A DNA stretch of 64,000 nt from Bacteroidales bacterium (GCA_017483575.1 JAFUWF010000006.1:1-64000), one strand, 5' to 3'; shown: positions 8,289-16,434, counted from the stretch's first letter. Program-made: numbers and translations. Notes: generated from the sequence alone by a model not told the origin.

Positions 8289-9089
8289 ATGAAGAAAGTA
8301 TTATTGATAACGATACTCCTTTGCACAGTGGCGATGACGGCCGAGTCGCAGACCCATATTTCTGTGGAGGAAATGGATAGTATTCGAGTAGAGTACTATA
8401 ACGACAATCGTTCGTTTGACTTTCTGATTCTTCCCAGTGCGACCTCTATGCAGGGAATGGTCTATATTGACAACAGGTGGGAAAAGACTCTTGACGACAC
8501 AACCGCTACACAACTCCTGCAATTGGTTAAAGCAGCCTACTTCGACAAAAGTCCAATAGTGAAAACGATTGGTGAGGGGTACACCGACGGTGATGTTGTA
8601 AGCATCAAGGCTTATTCCAAAGGCAAACAGATATATGAAAGTTTCATTACATCTGAGACCGAATATGAATTCACGCCGGAGTATGAGACAATGCTTAATT
8701 GGATGAAGACTTTATTCGATCGTTTTCAATTCCGGAACACGAGATATCCCTCCGAGATAATTATGCTTGCGGAGGATTTGGATTTGCTGACGGCCGTTAG
8801 GGTTACACCTGAGATGTTTGACCAATGGGAACTCGACTCGGTGAGGCTTGATGGTGACTTTGTCTTTTGGAGCATAATAAGGGATTTGGACAAAGAAACC
8901 GTGAAATACAAACCGTGTGAAGGATGCGGTATCGATGTCCGTGGAAAACTTATCCTGAAATACTACAACCGCGCGGAGACTATCTATTACAATAAGACTA
9001 CAATGTACCGTGATGGCGAGTACTACAAAATCCAAACAGACTTCCCCCAAAGGCTGGAACAATATAAAGACAGAAAGATTAACAAATAA
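8289..9089 (+). CDS. Exported protein of unknown function (cargo X2)
   Basis: 266 aa. The N-terminus MKKVLLITILLCTVAMTAESQ is a convincing signal peptide. No known domain recognised. The mature part is acidic and Tyr-rich with a single CEGCG motif near residue 215. AT-richer than flanking core genes. It starts 5 bp after the R3b stop and ends inside R5b (DRKINK). It is not related by sequence to X1, so different cargo sits between the same repeat pair. Function unknown. Confidence 0.6.
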   Translation: MKKVLLITILLCTVAMTAESQTHISVEEMDSIRVEYYNDNRSFDFLILPSATSMQGMVYIDNRWEKTLDDTTATQLLQLVKAAYFDKSPIVKTIGEGYTDGDVVSIKAYSKGKQIYESFITSETEYEFTPEYETMLNWMKTLFDRFQFRNTRYPSEIIMLAEDLDLLTAVRVTPEMFDQWELDSVRLDGDFVFWSIIRDLDKETVKYKPCEGCGIDVRGKLILKYYNRAETIYYNKTTMYRDGEYYKIQTDFPQRLEQYKDRKINK

Positions 9090-9151
9090 AAACATCAATA
9101 TTATGACCCACTACGAAAACAAATCAAGCAAAGAGTTGCGCGCCGGCATGG
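9085..9151 (+). repeat. R5 repeat, copy b (fused to RhuM gene)
   Basis: This copy of the transketolase leader runs from AATAAAAACATC to GCCGGCATGG. It places the MTHYENKxSKELRAGM leader in frame with RhuM, joined at the ATG of codon 16. Confidence 0.85.
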
Positions 9152-10188
9152 ATAACTCGATTGTTATCTATCAGGATGACGATGAGGTTACCAGGGTCTC
9201 GGTGAGGTTTGCGGACGAGGATTTGTGGCTTACACAATCGCAGTTGGCTGATATTTATTGTACAACACAGCAAAATATTGCACAGCACATAGCAAATATA
9301 TATGATGACAAGGAGCTGGACGAGGCAACTCACAAGAAATTCTTGTTAGTTCGTCAGGAAGGCAATCGCAATGTACAACGAAACATAGAACACTACAACC
9401 TTGACATGGTCATTGCCTTGGGGTATCGGGTGCAATCACAGGTGGCCACGCGCTTCCGTAGATGGGCGACAGTGAGGCTGCACGAATACATCCAGAAAGG
9501 ATTCTCAATGGACGACGAGAGGCTGAAACAAGGCGGGAACAGATACTTTCGGGAGCTGTTGCAACGTATACGCGATATCAGGAGTAGCGAACGCAACTTT
9601 TACCAGCAGGTCACGGACATCTACGCCACCGCCATTGACTATGACCCACGCAACGACCTGACCAAACACTTCTTTGCCACTGTCCAGAATAAGTTGCACT
9701 ATGCAGTGCACGAACAGACTGCCGCAGAAGTGATATACAATCGAGTGGACAGCGAAAAGCCCTTTGTGGGAATGACCAACTTCAAGGGCAACTATGTGAC
9801 GCGCGATGATGTTCGCATAGCCAAGAATTACCTATCAAAGATAGAACTGCAGCGCCTCAATCTGCTGGTATCGGGTTTTCTTGACTATGCCGAATTTCAG
9901 GCTCTGGAGATGACTCCCATGACAATGAAGGACTGGATAGAGGCGCTGGATGGACAAATCGTGTCCCACAAACGCAAGCTGCTCGAAGGCAAGGGGACGT
10001 TGTCCCACGAGGAAGCTGTCCGCAAGGCAGAACAGGAGTTCGCCGTATACCGTCAACGAGAGATGCGATTGCTTGAAAGTGACTTTGACAAAGTAGTAAA
10101 GCAACTCACAATTGTGCAGAAAGAAACTGCACAAAATGAGGAAGGACGTGATGGTGAAGGTGGTGGTGAATTTGATAAACAAGAATAA
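9103..10188 (+). CDS. RhuM-family protein carrying a transketolase leader peptide
   Basis: 361 aa from 9103. Residues 1-15 are the transketolase leader (MTHYENKSSKELRAG); the RhuM protein proper seems to begin at residue 16 (MDNSIVIYQ, ATG 9148). RhuM core motifs are present: DLWLTQSQLADIY, HYNLDMVIALGYRVQSQVATRFRRWA, and a long C-terminal half with AIDYDPRNDLTKHFFATVQNKLHYAVHEQTAAEVI, typical of stand-alone RhuM. There is no Fic/Doc motif. The C-terminus ends in R3c read one frame off (EEGRDGEGGGEFDKQE), so the native tail is probably replaced. RhuM genes occur in pathogenicity and defence islands; the biochemical activity is unknown. Translation could start at 9103 or 9148. Confidence 0.8.
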   Translation: MTHYENKSSKELRAGMDNSIVIYQDDDEVTRVSVRFADEDLWLTQSQLADIYCTTQQNIAQHIANIYDDKELDEATHKKFLLVRQEGNRNVQRNIEHYNLDMVIALGYRVQSQVATRFRRWATVRLHEYIQKGFSMDDERLKQGGNRYFRELLQRIRDIRSSERNFYQQVTDIYATAIDYDPRNDLTKHFFATVQNKLHYAVHEQTAAEVIYNRVDSEKPFVGMTNFKGNYVTRDDVRIAKNYLSKIELQRLNLLVSGFLDYAEFQALEMTPMTMKDWIEALDGQIVSHKRKLLEGKGTLSHEEAVRKAEQEFAVYRQREMRLLESDFDKVVKQLTIVQKETAQNEEGRDGEGGGEFDKQE

Positions 10189-10195
10189 CCAATAA
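10141..10195 (+). repeat. R3 repeat, copy c (read out of frame)
   Basis: 55 bp match 6854-6908. The RhuM frame crosses it in a different phase and stops at 10186-10188, before the native stop. Confidence 0.85.
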
Positions 10196-10206
10196 GATAA
10201 AAGAAC

Positions 10207-10842
10207 ATGGCGTTTGACTACAAAAAAGAGTACAAGATATTCTACCAACCAGCAAATAGACCGACGATAGTAACTGTACCGCCGATGAACTTTGTTGCCG
10301 TCAGGGGCAAAGGAAATCCTAATGCGGAGGACGGAGAGTATAAGCGAGGCATAGAACTGCTATACGGCATTGCCTACACCATCAAGATGAGCAAGAAAGG
10401 CGACCACCGTATAGAGGGTTACTTCGACTACGTTGTACCGCCGCTGGAGGGCTTATGGTGGACCGACGACAGAGCTTTTGACTACAGCGACAAGGATGCG
10501 TTGCACTTCATCTCTATGATAAGACTGCCTGAGTTTGTGCAGCACAATGACTTTGACTGGGCCGTGAAAGAGGCTACATACAAAAAGAAGGCCGACTTTT
10601 CGCAAGTGGAGTTCTTTACCTACAATGAAGGTTTGTGTGTGCAATGCATGCATGTAGGCTCCTACGATGACGAGCCTGCAACCATCGCAGCTATGCATGC
10701 CTACGCTGAAGCGCAGGGCTACACCATAGACTTGAACGACATCCGTCGACACCACGAGATTTACCTCTCTGACCCCCGCAAGACATCCCTAGACAAGTGC
10801 AAAACTGTAATCAGAATACCGATAATGATAAATAATCAATAA
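10207..10842 (+). CDS. GyrI-like small-molecule-binding protein (cargo X3)
   Basis: 211 aa, soluble, no signal peptide. The N-terminus (KKEYKIFYQPANRPTIVTVPPMNFVAVRGKGNPN) and the central block (YFDYVVPPLEGLWW, FISMIRLPEFV) match the GyrI-like/SbmC effector-binding family with two SHS2-type repeats. Such proteins bind drug-like or hydrophobic ligands and in some cases are cyclopropanoid hydrolases. It lies between R3c and R5c and is the third non-homologous cargo of the mosaic locus. Its final codons (MINNQ) lie inside R5c, so the native C-terminus may have been altered. Ligand unknown. Confidence 0.85.
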   Translation: MAFDYKKEYKIFYQPANRPTIVTVPPMNFVAVRGKGNPNAEDGEYKRGIELLYGIAYTIKMSKKGDHRIEGYFDYVVPPLEGLWWTDDRAFDYSDKDALHFISMIRLPEFVQHNDFDWAVKEATYKKKADFSQVEFFTYNEGLCVQCMHVGSYDDEPATIAAMHAYAEAQGYTIDLNDIRRHHEIYLSDPRKTSLDKCKTVIRIPIMINNQ

Positions 10843-10905
10843 AAACATCAATATTATGACCCACTACGAAAACAAACAATCAAAAGAGCTGCGCGCCGGC
10901 ATGGG
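10825..10905 (+). repeat. R5 repeat, copy c (native transketolase 5' end)
   Basis: This is the parental copy: it continues into an intact transketolase frame. It spans the end of the upstream gene, the AT-rich leader and the first 16 codons. Confidence 0.85.
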
Positions 10906-11809
10906 CGAAGGCCTTGTTGAGGCTGGCCGCAAGAACGAAAATGTCGTCGCGCTGAGTGCCGACGTCAAAGGCAGCGTCAAGATGGACGGCTTTGCCAAGG
11001 AGTTCCCCGAGCGCTTCATCCAGTGCGGCATCGCCGAGGCCAACATGGTCGGCATCGCCGCCGGCCTCTCGCTCTGCGGCAAGGTGCCCTTCCTCGGCGG
11101 CTTCGCCGAGTTCGTCACCGGACGTGTCTATGACCAGATCCGCCAGGTCGTGGCCTACAGCAACAAGAACGTCAAGATCTGCGGTTCCCACGCCGGCATC
11201 TCGCTCGGCGAGGACGGCGCCACGCACCAGACCATGGAGGACATCGCCCTCATGAAAGCCCTACCGAACATGACCGTACTCGTGCCCGCCGACTTCAACC
11301 AGGCCAAGGCCGCCACGCTGGCCGCCGCCGAGCATGTCGGACCCGTCTACCTGCGCCTCGGCCGCAGCAAGATGCCCTGCTTCACGCCCGAAGAGCAGAC
11401 CTTCGAGATTGGCAAGGCCCAGCTGCTGAGCGAGGGCCGCGACGTGACCCTCTTCGCCTGCGGCCACCTCGTGTGGGAAGCCCTGCAAGCCGCCGAGCAA
11501 CTGGAGAAGGAAGGCGTCAGCGCCGAAGTCATCAACATCCACACCATCAAGCCGCTCGACGTGGAGGCCGTCGTCGCCAGCGCCCGCAAGACCCGCGCCG
11601 TCGTCACCTGCGAGGAGCACCTCTTCAACGGCGGCCTCGGCGACAGCATCGCGCAGACCCTCGCCCTCCGCTGCCCCACGCCGATGGAGTACGTGGCCGT
11701 AGATGACCGCTTCGGCGAGAGCGGCACCCCCGACGAGATGCTCACCAACTACCACCTCCGCTCCACCGACATCGTCGAGAAGGTGCACGCCGTGCTGAAA
11801 CGGAAGTAA
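10856..11809 (+). CDS. Transketolase, C-terminal (pyrimidine-binding) subunit
   Basis: 317 aa, the usual length of the C-terminal half-protein of split transketolases. Conserved blocks: ENVVALSADVKGS, FIQCGIAEANMVGIAAGLS (catalytic Glu of the thiamine-diphosphate pyrimidine site), SHAGISLGEDGATHQ and VYLRLGRSK. It should pair with an N-terminal subunit of about 270-290 aa to transfer two-carbon units in the pentose phosphate pathway. That partner is not present anywhere in the window; the position directly upstream, where it is usually found, is occupied by the mosaic cargo. The residue 1-15 leader is less conserved than the rest, and M16 could be an alternative start. A hairpin element begins directly after the stop. 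Confidence 0.9.
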   Translation: MTHYENKQSKELRAGMGEGLVEAGRKNENVVALSADVKGSVKMDGFAKEFPERFIQCGIAEANMVGIAAGLSLCGKVPFLGGFAEFVTGRVYDQIRQVVAYSNKNVKICGSHAGISLGEDGATHQTMEDIALMKALPNMTVLVPADFNQAKAATLAAAEHVGPVYLRLGRSKMPCFTPEEQTFEIGKAQLLSEGRDVTLFACGHLVWEALQAAEQLEKEGVSAEVINIHTIKPLDVEAVVASARKTRAVVTCEEHLFNGGLGDSIAQTLALRCPTPMEYVAVDDRFGESGTPDEMLTNYHLRSTDIVEKVHAVLKRK

Positions 11810-11940
11810 GGCTCCTAGCCGCTGCGCGGCAGAAATCTATAAATCTTATAAATTATCTTCCGCCTGCGGCGGGATGCAACATCCGCGAAGCGCAATAATC
11901 TATAAGATTTATAGATTTCGCGAGCCGCAGGCGAGCAGGA
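11810..11940. repeat. Palindromic element, copy 1 (nonamer arms), directly after a stop codon
   Basis: The element starts right after the transketolase stop with CTCCTAGCCGCTGCGCGGC. Its arms contain AATCTATAAATCTTATAAAT at about 11835-11854, mirrored at about 11896-11917. It shares outer GC-rich ends with copy 2 at 12239-12367. Confidence 0.8.
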
Positions 11941-11968
11941 GAATTAAGAACAGATAAACAGTGAACCT

Positions 11969-12238
11969 ATGGAAAACCCATTCCCCAACCAGCAGCGTTT
12001 CTGCCAGAGCTGCGGCATGCCCCTCAGCGAGGAGGTTGTGAGCGACAATCCCGACTACTGCAAGTACTGCTTTGCCGACGGCCACTTCACGCAGGAGTGC
12101 ACTATGGAACAGATGGTCGACTTCTGCGTGCAGTACGTCGACGAGTTCAACAAAGGCACCGGCCAGCACCTCACTGCCGACGAGTACCGCCAGGAGCTGC
12201 TGCGATACTTCCCCACGCTCAAGCGCTGGCAGAAGTGA
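11969..12238 (+). CDS. Small putative zinc-ribbon protein
   Basis: 89 aa. Four cysteines in two pairs (CQSCGMPL and CKYCFADG) match the putative zinc-ribbon family found as small stand-alone proteins or at the ends of transcription regulators. The C-terminal half is helical (MEQMVDFCVQYVDEFN, TADEYRQELLRYFPTLKRW). A structural zinc is expected; the role is unknown, with binding to nucleic acid or protein possible. It is enclosed by two direct copies of a palindromic element, each beginning within 2 bp of a stop codon. Confidence 0.85.
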   Translation: MENPFPNQQRFCQSCGMPLSEEVVSDNPDYCKYCFADGHFTQECTMEQMVDFCVQYVDEFNKGTGQHLTADEYRQELLRYFPTLKRWQK

Positions 12239-12367
12239 TGCTCCTAGCCGCTGCGCGGCAGAAATCTTGTAAATCTTGTAAATTATTGCTTGCGCGCAAC
12301 CGCGTCAGCCCCGCGAAGCGGAAATTTTACAAGATTTACAAGATTTCGCTCGCCGCAGGCGAGCAGG
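12239..12367. repeat. Palindromic element, copy 2 (nonamer arms), directly after a stop codon
   Basis: Outer ends equal those of copy 1 (CTCCTAGCCGCTGCGCGGC...GCCGCAGGCGAGCAGG). The arms read AATCTTGTAAATCTTGTAAA and its mirror, so the variant bases differ from copy 1 but remain paired in both arms. Confidence 0.8.
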
Positions 12368-12451
12368 CGTTCCTGTCGCTTGCAATGGTGCGTGTCGAAA
12401 TTGCAAAAATGTGACAAGAAATTGCACAGAAACAATAAACACAGACAGACA

Positions 12452-13003
12452 ATGAAGAAGATATCGGTTTTTGGCATAATGCTTCTAATACTCACAACGG
12501 GAGCTTTTTCGCAAGAGACGTTTCGACACAGGTGGGACCTGGGGGAAAAGATGATAGTAGGAATCTCAACGCCGATGCTGCCTCTGTTGGGGGCGGAAGT
12601 GGATTTCAGCCACCGCGTGTCCGACACAAGGTGGCGTTGGGGCGTGGCTCCCGGCATTCTTGTTTCTGGTGCCGAATATGATGAATTGGATGAAGCTGAG
12701 TATGAGGAAGAGTTCGTGAAGAGTTTCGGCCATATCTATGTCAAAGGATATGCCGATTATGCTTTCTCCGTAATCCCAGACAAACTCACAAGCGTGGTGG
12801 CCTTCTATCTGCATGGAGGCATTGCCCCAAGTTGGCTCGGTGAAAGCATGAACACCCACGAAAACAAAGGGCTCTCGGCGATGGGAGAACTGGGAGTGGG
12901 GATGGACGGGGGCTTTGTCCGTTTGGAAATAGATGCTGGCTTTGACAAGCGTGGCCTGATGGGTGTATATGGATCCCTGGGATTCTATTTTGGAAGGAAA
13001 TAA
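12452..13003 (+). CDS. Small exported outer-membrane beta-barrel-like protein
   Basis: 183 aa. Signal peptide MKKISVFGIMLLILTTGAFSQ. The mature part alternates hydrophobic and polar residues with many Gly and aromatic residues and ends in GVYGSLGFYFGRK, typical of small outer-membrane barrels, although the last residue is Lys rather than Phe. The start at 12452 is the first ATG that gives a signal peptide. The palindromic element lies 85 bp upstream. Function unknown. Confidence 0.65.
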   Translation: MKKISVFGIMLLILTTGAFSQETFRHRWDLGEKMIVGISTPMLPLLGAEVDFSHRVSDTRWRWGVAPGILVSGAEYDELDEAEYEEEFVKSFGHIYVKGYADYAFSVIPDKLTSVVAFYLHGGIAPSWLGESMNTHENKGLSAMGELGVGMDGGFVRLEIDAGFDKRGLMGVYGSLGFYFGRK

Positions 13004-13027
13004 CATCATCCTTTATTTGAAAAAGAT

Positions 13028-13058
13028 TTTGCAGGACTGAAAAAAAAGCGTATATTTG
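13028..13058 (+). promoter_or_regulatory. -33/-7 promoter for purH
   Basis: TTTG at 13028-13031, a 19-bp spacer and TATATTTG at 13051-13058. It lies 86 bp before the purH start. Confidence 0.7.
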
Positions 13059-13144
13059 CAATTTGCAACCGTTGTGCTGCGTGGTCGTTAAGGGGCACGT
13101 AGACAATGGATTGTATGGGATTTTGAATTAGTAAAAACAATAAT

Positions 13145-14674
13145 ATGGAACCTAAACGCATAAAATCAGCCCTCGTATCGGTCTTCTACAAGGATGGCCT
13201 GGAGGACATCGTTCGCGCTCTTGATGCCCAAGGAGTGACCATTTACTCCACCGGCGGCACTTACAAGTTCATTCATGACCTCGGCATCGAACCCATTGCC
13301 GTGGAGAGCCTGACGGGCTATCCCAGCATCCTCGGCGGCCGTGTGAAGACGCTGCACCCCAAGGTGTTCGGCGGTATCCTTTCGCGTCGCGACATGTACA
13401 GCGACGGAGAGCAGTTGGCCGAATACGAGATTCCGGAGATTGACCTCGTTATCGTCGACCTCTACCCCTTCGAGCAGACTGTTGCCAGCGGTGCGTCGGA
13501 GCAGGATATCATTGAGAAAATCGACATCGGAGGCATCAGCCTCATCCGCGCCGCCGCCAAGAATTTCAACGATGTGGTGATTGTTCCCGCTGTGGACTAC
13601 TACAAGGAGTTTCTCGACATCTATACCGCCCAGCAAGGTTGCACCACGCTGGAACAGCGCCACCGTTTCGCGGCCTACGCTTTCAACGTGAGTTCGCACT
13701 ACGATACCGCCATTTTCAGCCACTTCAACGAGAGCGAGCAGTTGCCGGTCTTCAAGCAGAGCAGCAAGCATGGCGAGGTGCTTCGCTACGGCGAGAACCC
13801 TCATCAGAAGGGCGTCTTCTACGGCGACCTTGAGGGTTGCTTCGAGAAGCTCAACGGCAAGGAAATCAGCTACAACAACCTTGGCGATATCGATGCCGCC
13901 TGTGCCCTGATCGACGACTTCGAGGGCCAGACCGCCTTTGCCATCCTCAAGCACAACAACGCCTGCGGCATGGCCGTCCGTCCCACGTTGCTCGAGGCCT
14001 GGAAGGACGCCCTTGACGGCGACCCTGTCAGCGCTTTCGGTGGCGTGCTCATCTGCAACCAGAAGGTGACCAAGGAGGTGGCCGACGAGATGCACAAGAT
14101 TTTCTTCGAGGTGTGTATTGCGCCGGACTACGACGAGGAGGCCCTCGCCGTGCTGCGTGGCAAGAAGAACCGTATTATCCTCAAGCGCAAAGGGTTCAAG
14201 ATGGCCGACCCGATGTTCCGTTCGGTGCTCAACGGCGTGTTGGTACAGGATCGCGACACCGTGGTTCCCACCGCCAAAGACATGTCAGAGAGCGTCACCA
14301 GCACCAAGATTACGAAGGAACAGGCCGAGGATCTGGCCTTCGCCACCATCCTGGTGAAGCACACCAAGAGCAACGCCATTGTGCTGGCCAAGGGCCGTCA
14401 GCTCTACGCCAGCGGCACGGGCCAGACCAGCCGCGTCGACGCCCTGCGCCAGGCCATCGCCAAGGCCAAGAGTTTCAACTTCGACCTGGACGGCGCCGTC
14501 ATGGCCAGCGACGCTTTCTTCCCCTTCCCCGACTGCGTGGAGATTGCCCACGAGGCCGGCATAGTGGCCGTGGCCCATCCCGGCGGCAGCATCCACGACC
14601 AGGACAGCATCGACTACTGCGAGAAGAACCACATGGGCATGGCCATCACAGGAAAACGTCATTTTAAACACTAA
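13145..14674 (+). CDS. purH: Bifunctional AICAR transformylase/IMP cyclohydrolase
   Basis: 509 aa, the normal length. It catalyses the last two steps of de novo IMP synthesis in the cytoplasm. The N-terminal cyclohydrolase domain (about 1-195) shows STGGTYKFI, GGRVKTLHPKVFGGIL and IGGISLIRAAAKNF. The transformylase domain contains RYGENPHQKGVFY, the catalytic KHNNACG (Lys-His) and SDAFFPFPD. The ending HRHFKH-type GKRHFKH is conserved. mreB follows 7 bp later, matching the purH-mreB order common in Bacteroidota. Together with purL at 47.5 kb the window carries two purine pathway genes at separate loci. Confidence 0.98.
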   Translation: MEPKRIKSALVSVFYKDGLEDIVRALDAQGVTIYSTGGTYKFIHDLGIEPIAVESLTGYPSILGGRVKTLHPKVFGGILSRRDMYSDGEQLAEYEIPEIDLVIVDLYPFEQTVASGASEQDIIEKIDIGGISLIRAAAKNFNDVVIVPAVDYYKEFLDIYTAQQGCTTLEQRHRFAAYAFNVSSHYDTAIFSHFNESEQLPVFKQSSKHGEVLRYGENPHQKGVFYGDLEGCFEKLNGKEISYNNLGDIDAACALIDDFEGQTAFAILKHNNACGMAVRPTLLEAWKDALDGDPVSAFGGVLICNQKVTKEVADEMHKIFFEVCIAPDYDEEALAVLRGKKNRIILKRKGFKMADPMFRSVLNGVLVQDRDTVVPTAKDMSESVTSTKITKEQAEDLAFATILVKHTKSNAIVLAKGRQLYASGTGQTSRVDALRQAIAKAKSFNFDLDGAVMASDAFFPFPDCVEIAHEAGIVAVAHPGGSIHDQDSIDYCEKNHMGMAITGKRHFKH

Positions 14675-14681
14675 AAAAGAC

Positions 14682-15707
14682 ATGGGACTTTTATCATTCT
14701 TCAACCGCGAAGTAGCAATGGACCTTGGCACCGCCAACTCCATTGTCATATATAACGACCAGGTGGTCATCGACGAGCCGAGTATCGTCGCCTATGACCG
14801 CAATAACAATAAGATTATCGCCGTTGGCAAGGAAGCCCAGCGCATGGATGGCCGCACGGACAACAAGAACATCGAGACTGTGCGCCCGCTGCGCGGCGGT
14901 GTCATCGCCGACTTCGAGATGGCCCAGCACCTCATCCGCGAGCTCATCGGCATGACCAATGTCAACCGTTCGTTCCTGCCGCCGTCGCTGCGCATGGTCA
15001 TTTGCATCCCCAGCGGTATCACCAACGTCGAAGAACGTGCCGTGCGCGAGAGCGCCGAGCAGGCCGGTGCCAAGGAGATTCGCATGATCCACGAGCCCAT
15101 GGCCGCCGCCATCGGTATCGGCATCGACGTGCTGCAGCCTGAGGGCCACATGGTGGTGGACATCGGAGGCGGCACGGCCGAAATCGCCGTCATCTCCTTG
15201 GGCGGAATCGTCTGCAACAATTCCATCCGCGTGGCCGGCGATGTGTTCAACGACAACGTGGTGGACTACATGAAGCGTCAGCACAACATGATTATCGGTG
15301 TGCGCATGGCCGAGAAGGTGAAGATTGCCGTCGGCGCCGCTGTGAGCGAGCTGGCCGATCCTCCCGAGGACTTCCGCACCCTGGGTCGCGACCTGCTGAC
15401 GGGTCTGCCCAAGGAAATCAGCGTCAACTACAAGGAGATTGCCCACGCCCTCGACCGTTCTATTGCGCAAATCGAGCAGGCCATTCTCGACACCCTCGCC
15501 GCCACTCCCCCCGAGCTGGCCGCCGATATCTACAAAACCGGTATCTACCTGGCCGGTGGCGGCGCCTTGCTGCGCGGACTGGACCAGCGTGTGTCGTCGA
15601 AGACCAAGCTGCAGGTGCACATCGCCGACGACCCCCTGCGCGCCGTCGCCCGCGGTACCGGCATCGCATTGAAGAACTTCAACAAGTTCTCGTTCCTCAT
15701 CCGATAA
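14682..15707 (+). CDS. mreB: Rod-shape determining actin homologue MreB
   Basis: 341 aa. The actin-fold ATPase forms membrane-associated filaments that position cell-wall synthesis. Visible motifs: phosphate-1 MDLGTANSIVIY, VRPLRGGVIADF, VCIPSGIT-type ICIPSGITNVEERAVRESA, MIHEPMAAAIG, phosphate-2 VVDIGGGTAEIAVI and the adenosine motif YLAGGGALLRGLD. It lies 7 bp downstream of purH and was probably co-transcribed with it. mreC, mreD, pbp2 and rodA, which usually follow in this phylum, are absent; a decayed convergent gene follows instead. Confidence 0.98.
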   Translation: MGLLSFFNREVAMDLGTANSIVIYNDQVVIDEPSIVAYDRNNNKIIAVGKEAQRMDGRTDNKNIETVRPLRGGVIADFEMAQHLIRELIGMTNVNRSFLPPSLRMVICIPSGITNVEERAVRESAEQAGAKEIRMIHEPMAAAIGIGIDVLQPEGHMVVDIGGGTAEIAVISLGGIVCNNSIRVAGDVFNDNVVDYMKRQHNMIIGVRMAEKVKIAVGAAVSELADPPEDFRTLGRDLLTGLPKEISVNYKEIAHALDRSIAQIEQAILDTLAATPPELAADIYKTGIYLAGGGALLRGLDQRVSSKTKLQVHIADDPLRAVARGTGIALKNFNKFSFLIR

Positions 15708-15715
15708 ATCCGACC

Positions 15716-16301
15716 TTACACCCTACCGAAAGACTCGCTGACATTGACAACAAAGTCGGCGAGTTTTTCGTACTGGGCGTAGAGGCTGCTGTAGGCGTTG
15801 CCGACGGCGTAGTTGTAGGTGCCGTGCTTGAGGGCATCGAGATGCTCGGCGCGCAGCTGGTCGCGGTAGGCGTTGACCTCTTGCTCGGCGGCATGGGCGG
15901 CGGCGAGGTCGGCATGGTCGTAGTCCGTCAGGTTGGAGTCCATCACCAGCGTGATGGCCATCATGGCCGCCGAGGCCTGCACGATGCAGGTGAGGCCCGG
16001 CGCCGATGAGCACGAAGAGCAGCACCGACCAGAAGCCGTAGCCGCTCAGCGAGAGCAGGCCTGCGTTGACGAAGCTCACCACCATCAACGTCGTGGCCGA
16101 CGTCGACTGGATGGCCGCCGTCACGGCCGTGCCCGTCAGGATGCCGCTCAGGGGGGTGTTGGTAATCTTGCCTAGCACGGCGCGCATCTTGCTGCCTGCC
16201 CCCTTCTGCAGGCCCTCGCTCATCATTTTCATGGCAAAGAGGAACACCGCCAGCGCTCCGGCGAAGTTGATGGCAATCAGTAGGATTTCTGTAATACTCA
16301 T
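15716..16301 (-). pseudogene. Remnant of a Na/Pi cotransporter (NptA-type) gene with internal deletions and a frameshift
   Basis: Residues 1 to about 90 from the ATG at 16301 match the first Na/Pi-cotransporter repeat (FLFAMKMMSEGLQKGAGSKMR, TAAIQSTSATTLMVVSFVNAGL). Near 16000-15990 the frame shifts by one base; the other frame continues with a piece of the second repeat (TCIVQASAAMMAITLVM) and then jumps to the PhoU-like C-terminus (EVNAYRDQLRAEHLDAL, YAQYEKLADFVVNVSE) and a stop at 15716. An intact protein has about 560-600 residues, so roughly two thirds of the gene is missing. It converges on mreB with 8 bp between the stops. Confidence 0.85.
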
Positions 16302-16426
16302 AGTTGTTCTTTTATTGTTTGACGGTGCAAAAGTACAGACAAATTGTTTCAAAAAGGTTAAGAAAAGGTTAAGTTATTATTACGTTTTTGTTACGAAATT
16401 GTTAAGTCGGAATCCGTTTTTTTTCG

Positions 16427-16434
16427 TATCTTTG
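16427..16434 (+). promoter_or_regulatory. -7 box (TATCTTTG) for the MFS gene
   Basis: TATCTTTG lies 102 bp before the MFS start. No TTTG at the ideal distance is seen upstream; the closest TTG is at 16399-16401, 25 bp away. Confidence 0.45.

Noticed and set aside
11810..12367. Composite transposon around the zinc-ribbon gene
   Set aside because: The flanking copies encode no transposase and no target duplication is visible; only the direct-repeat arrangement is reported.
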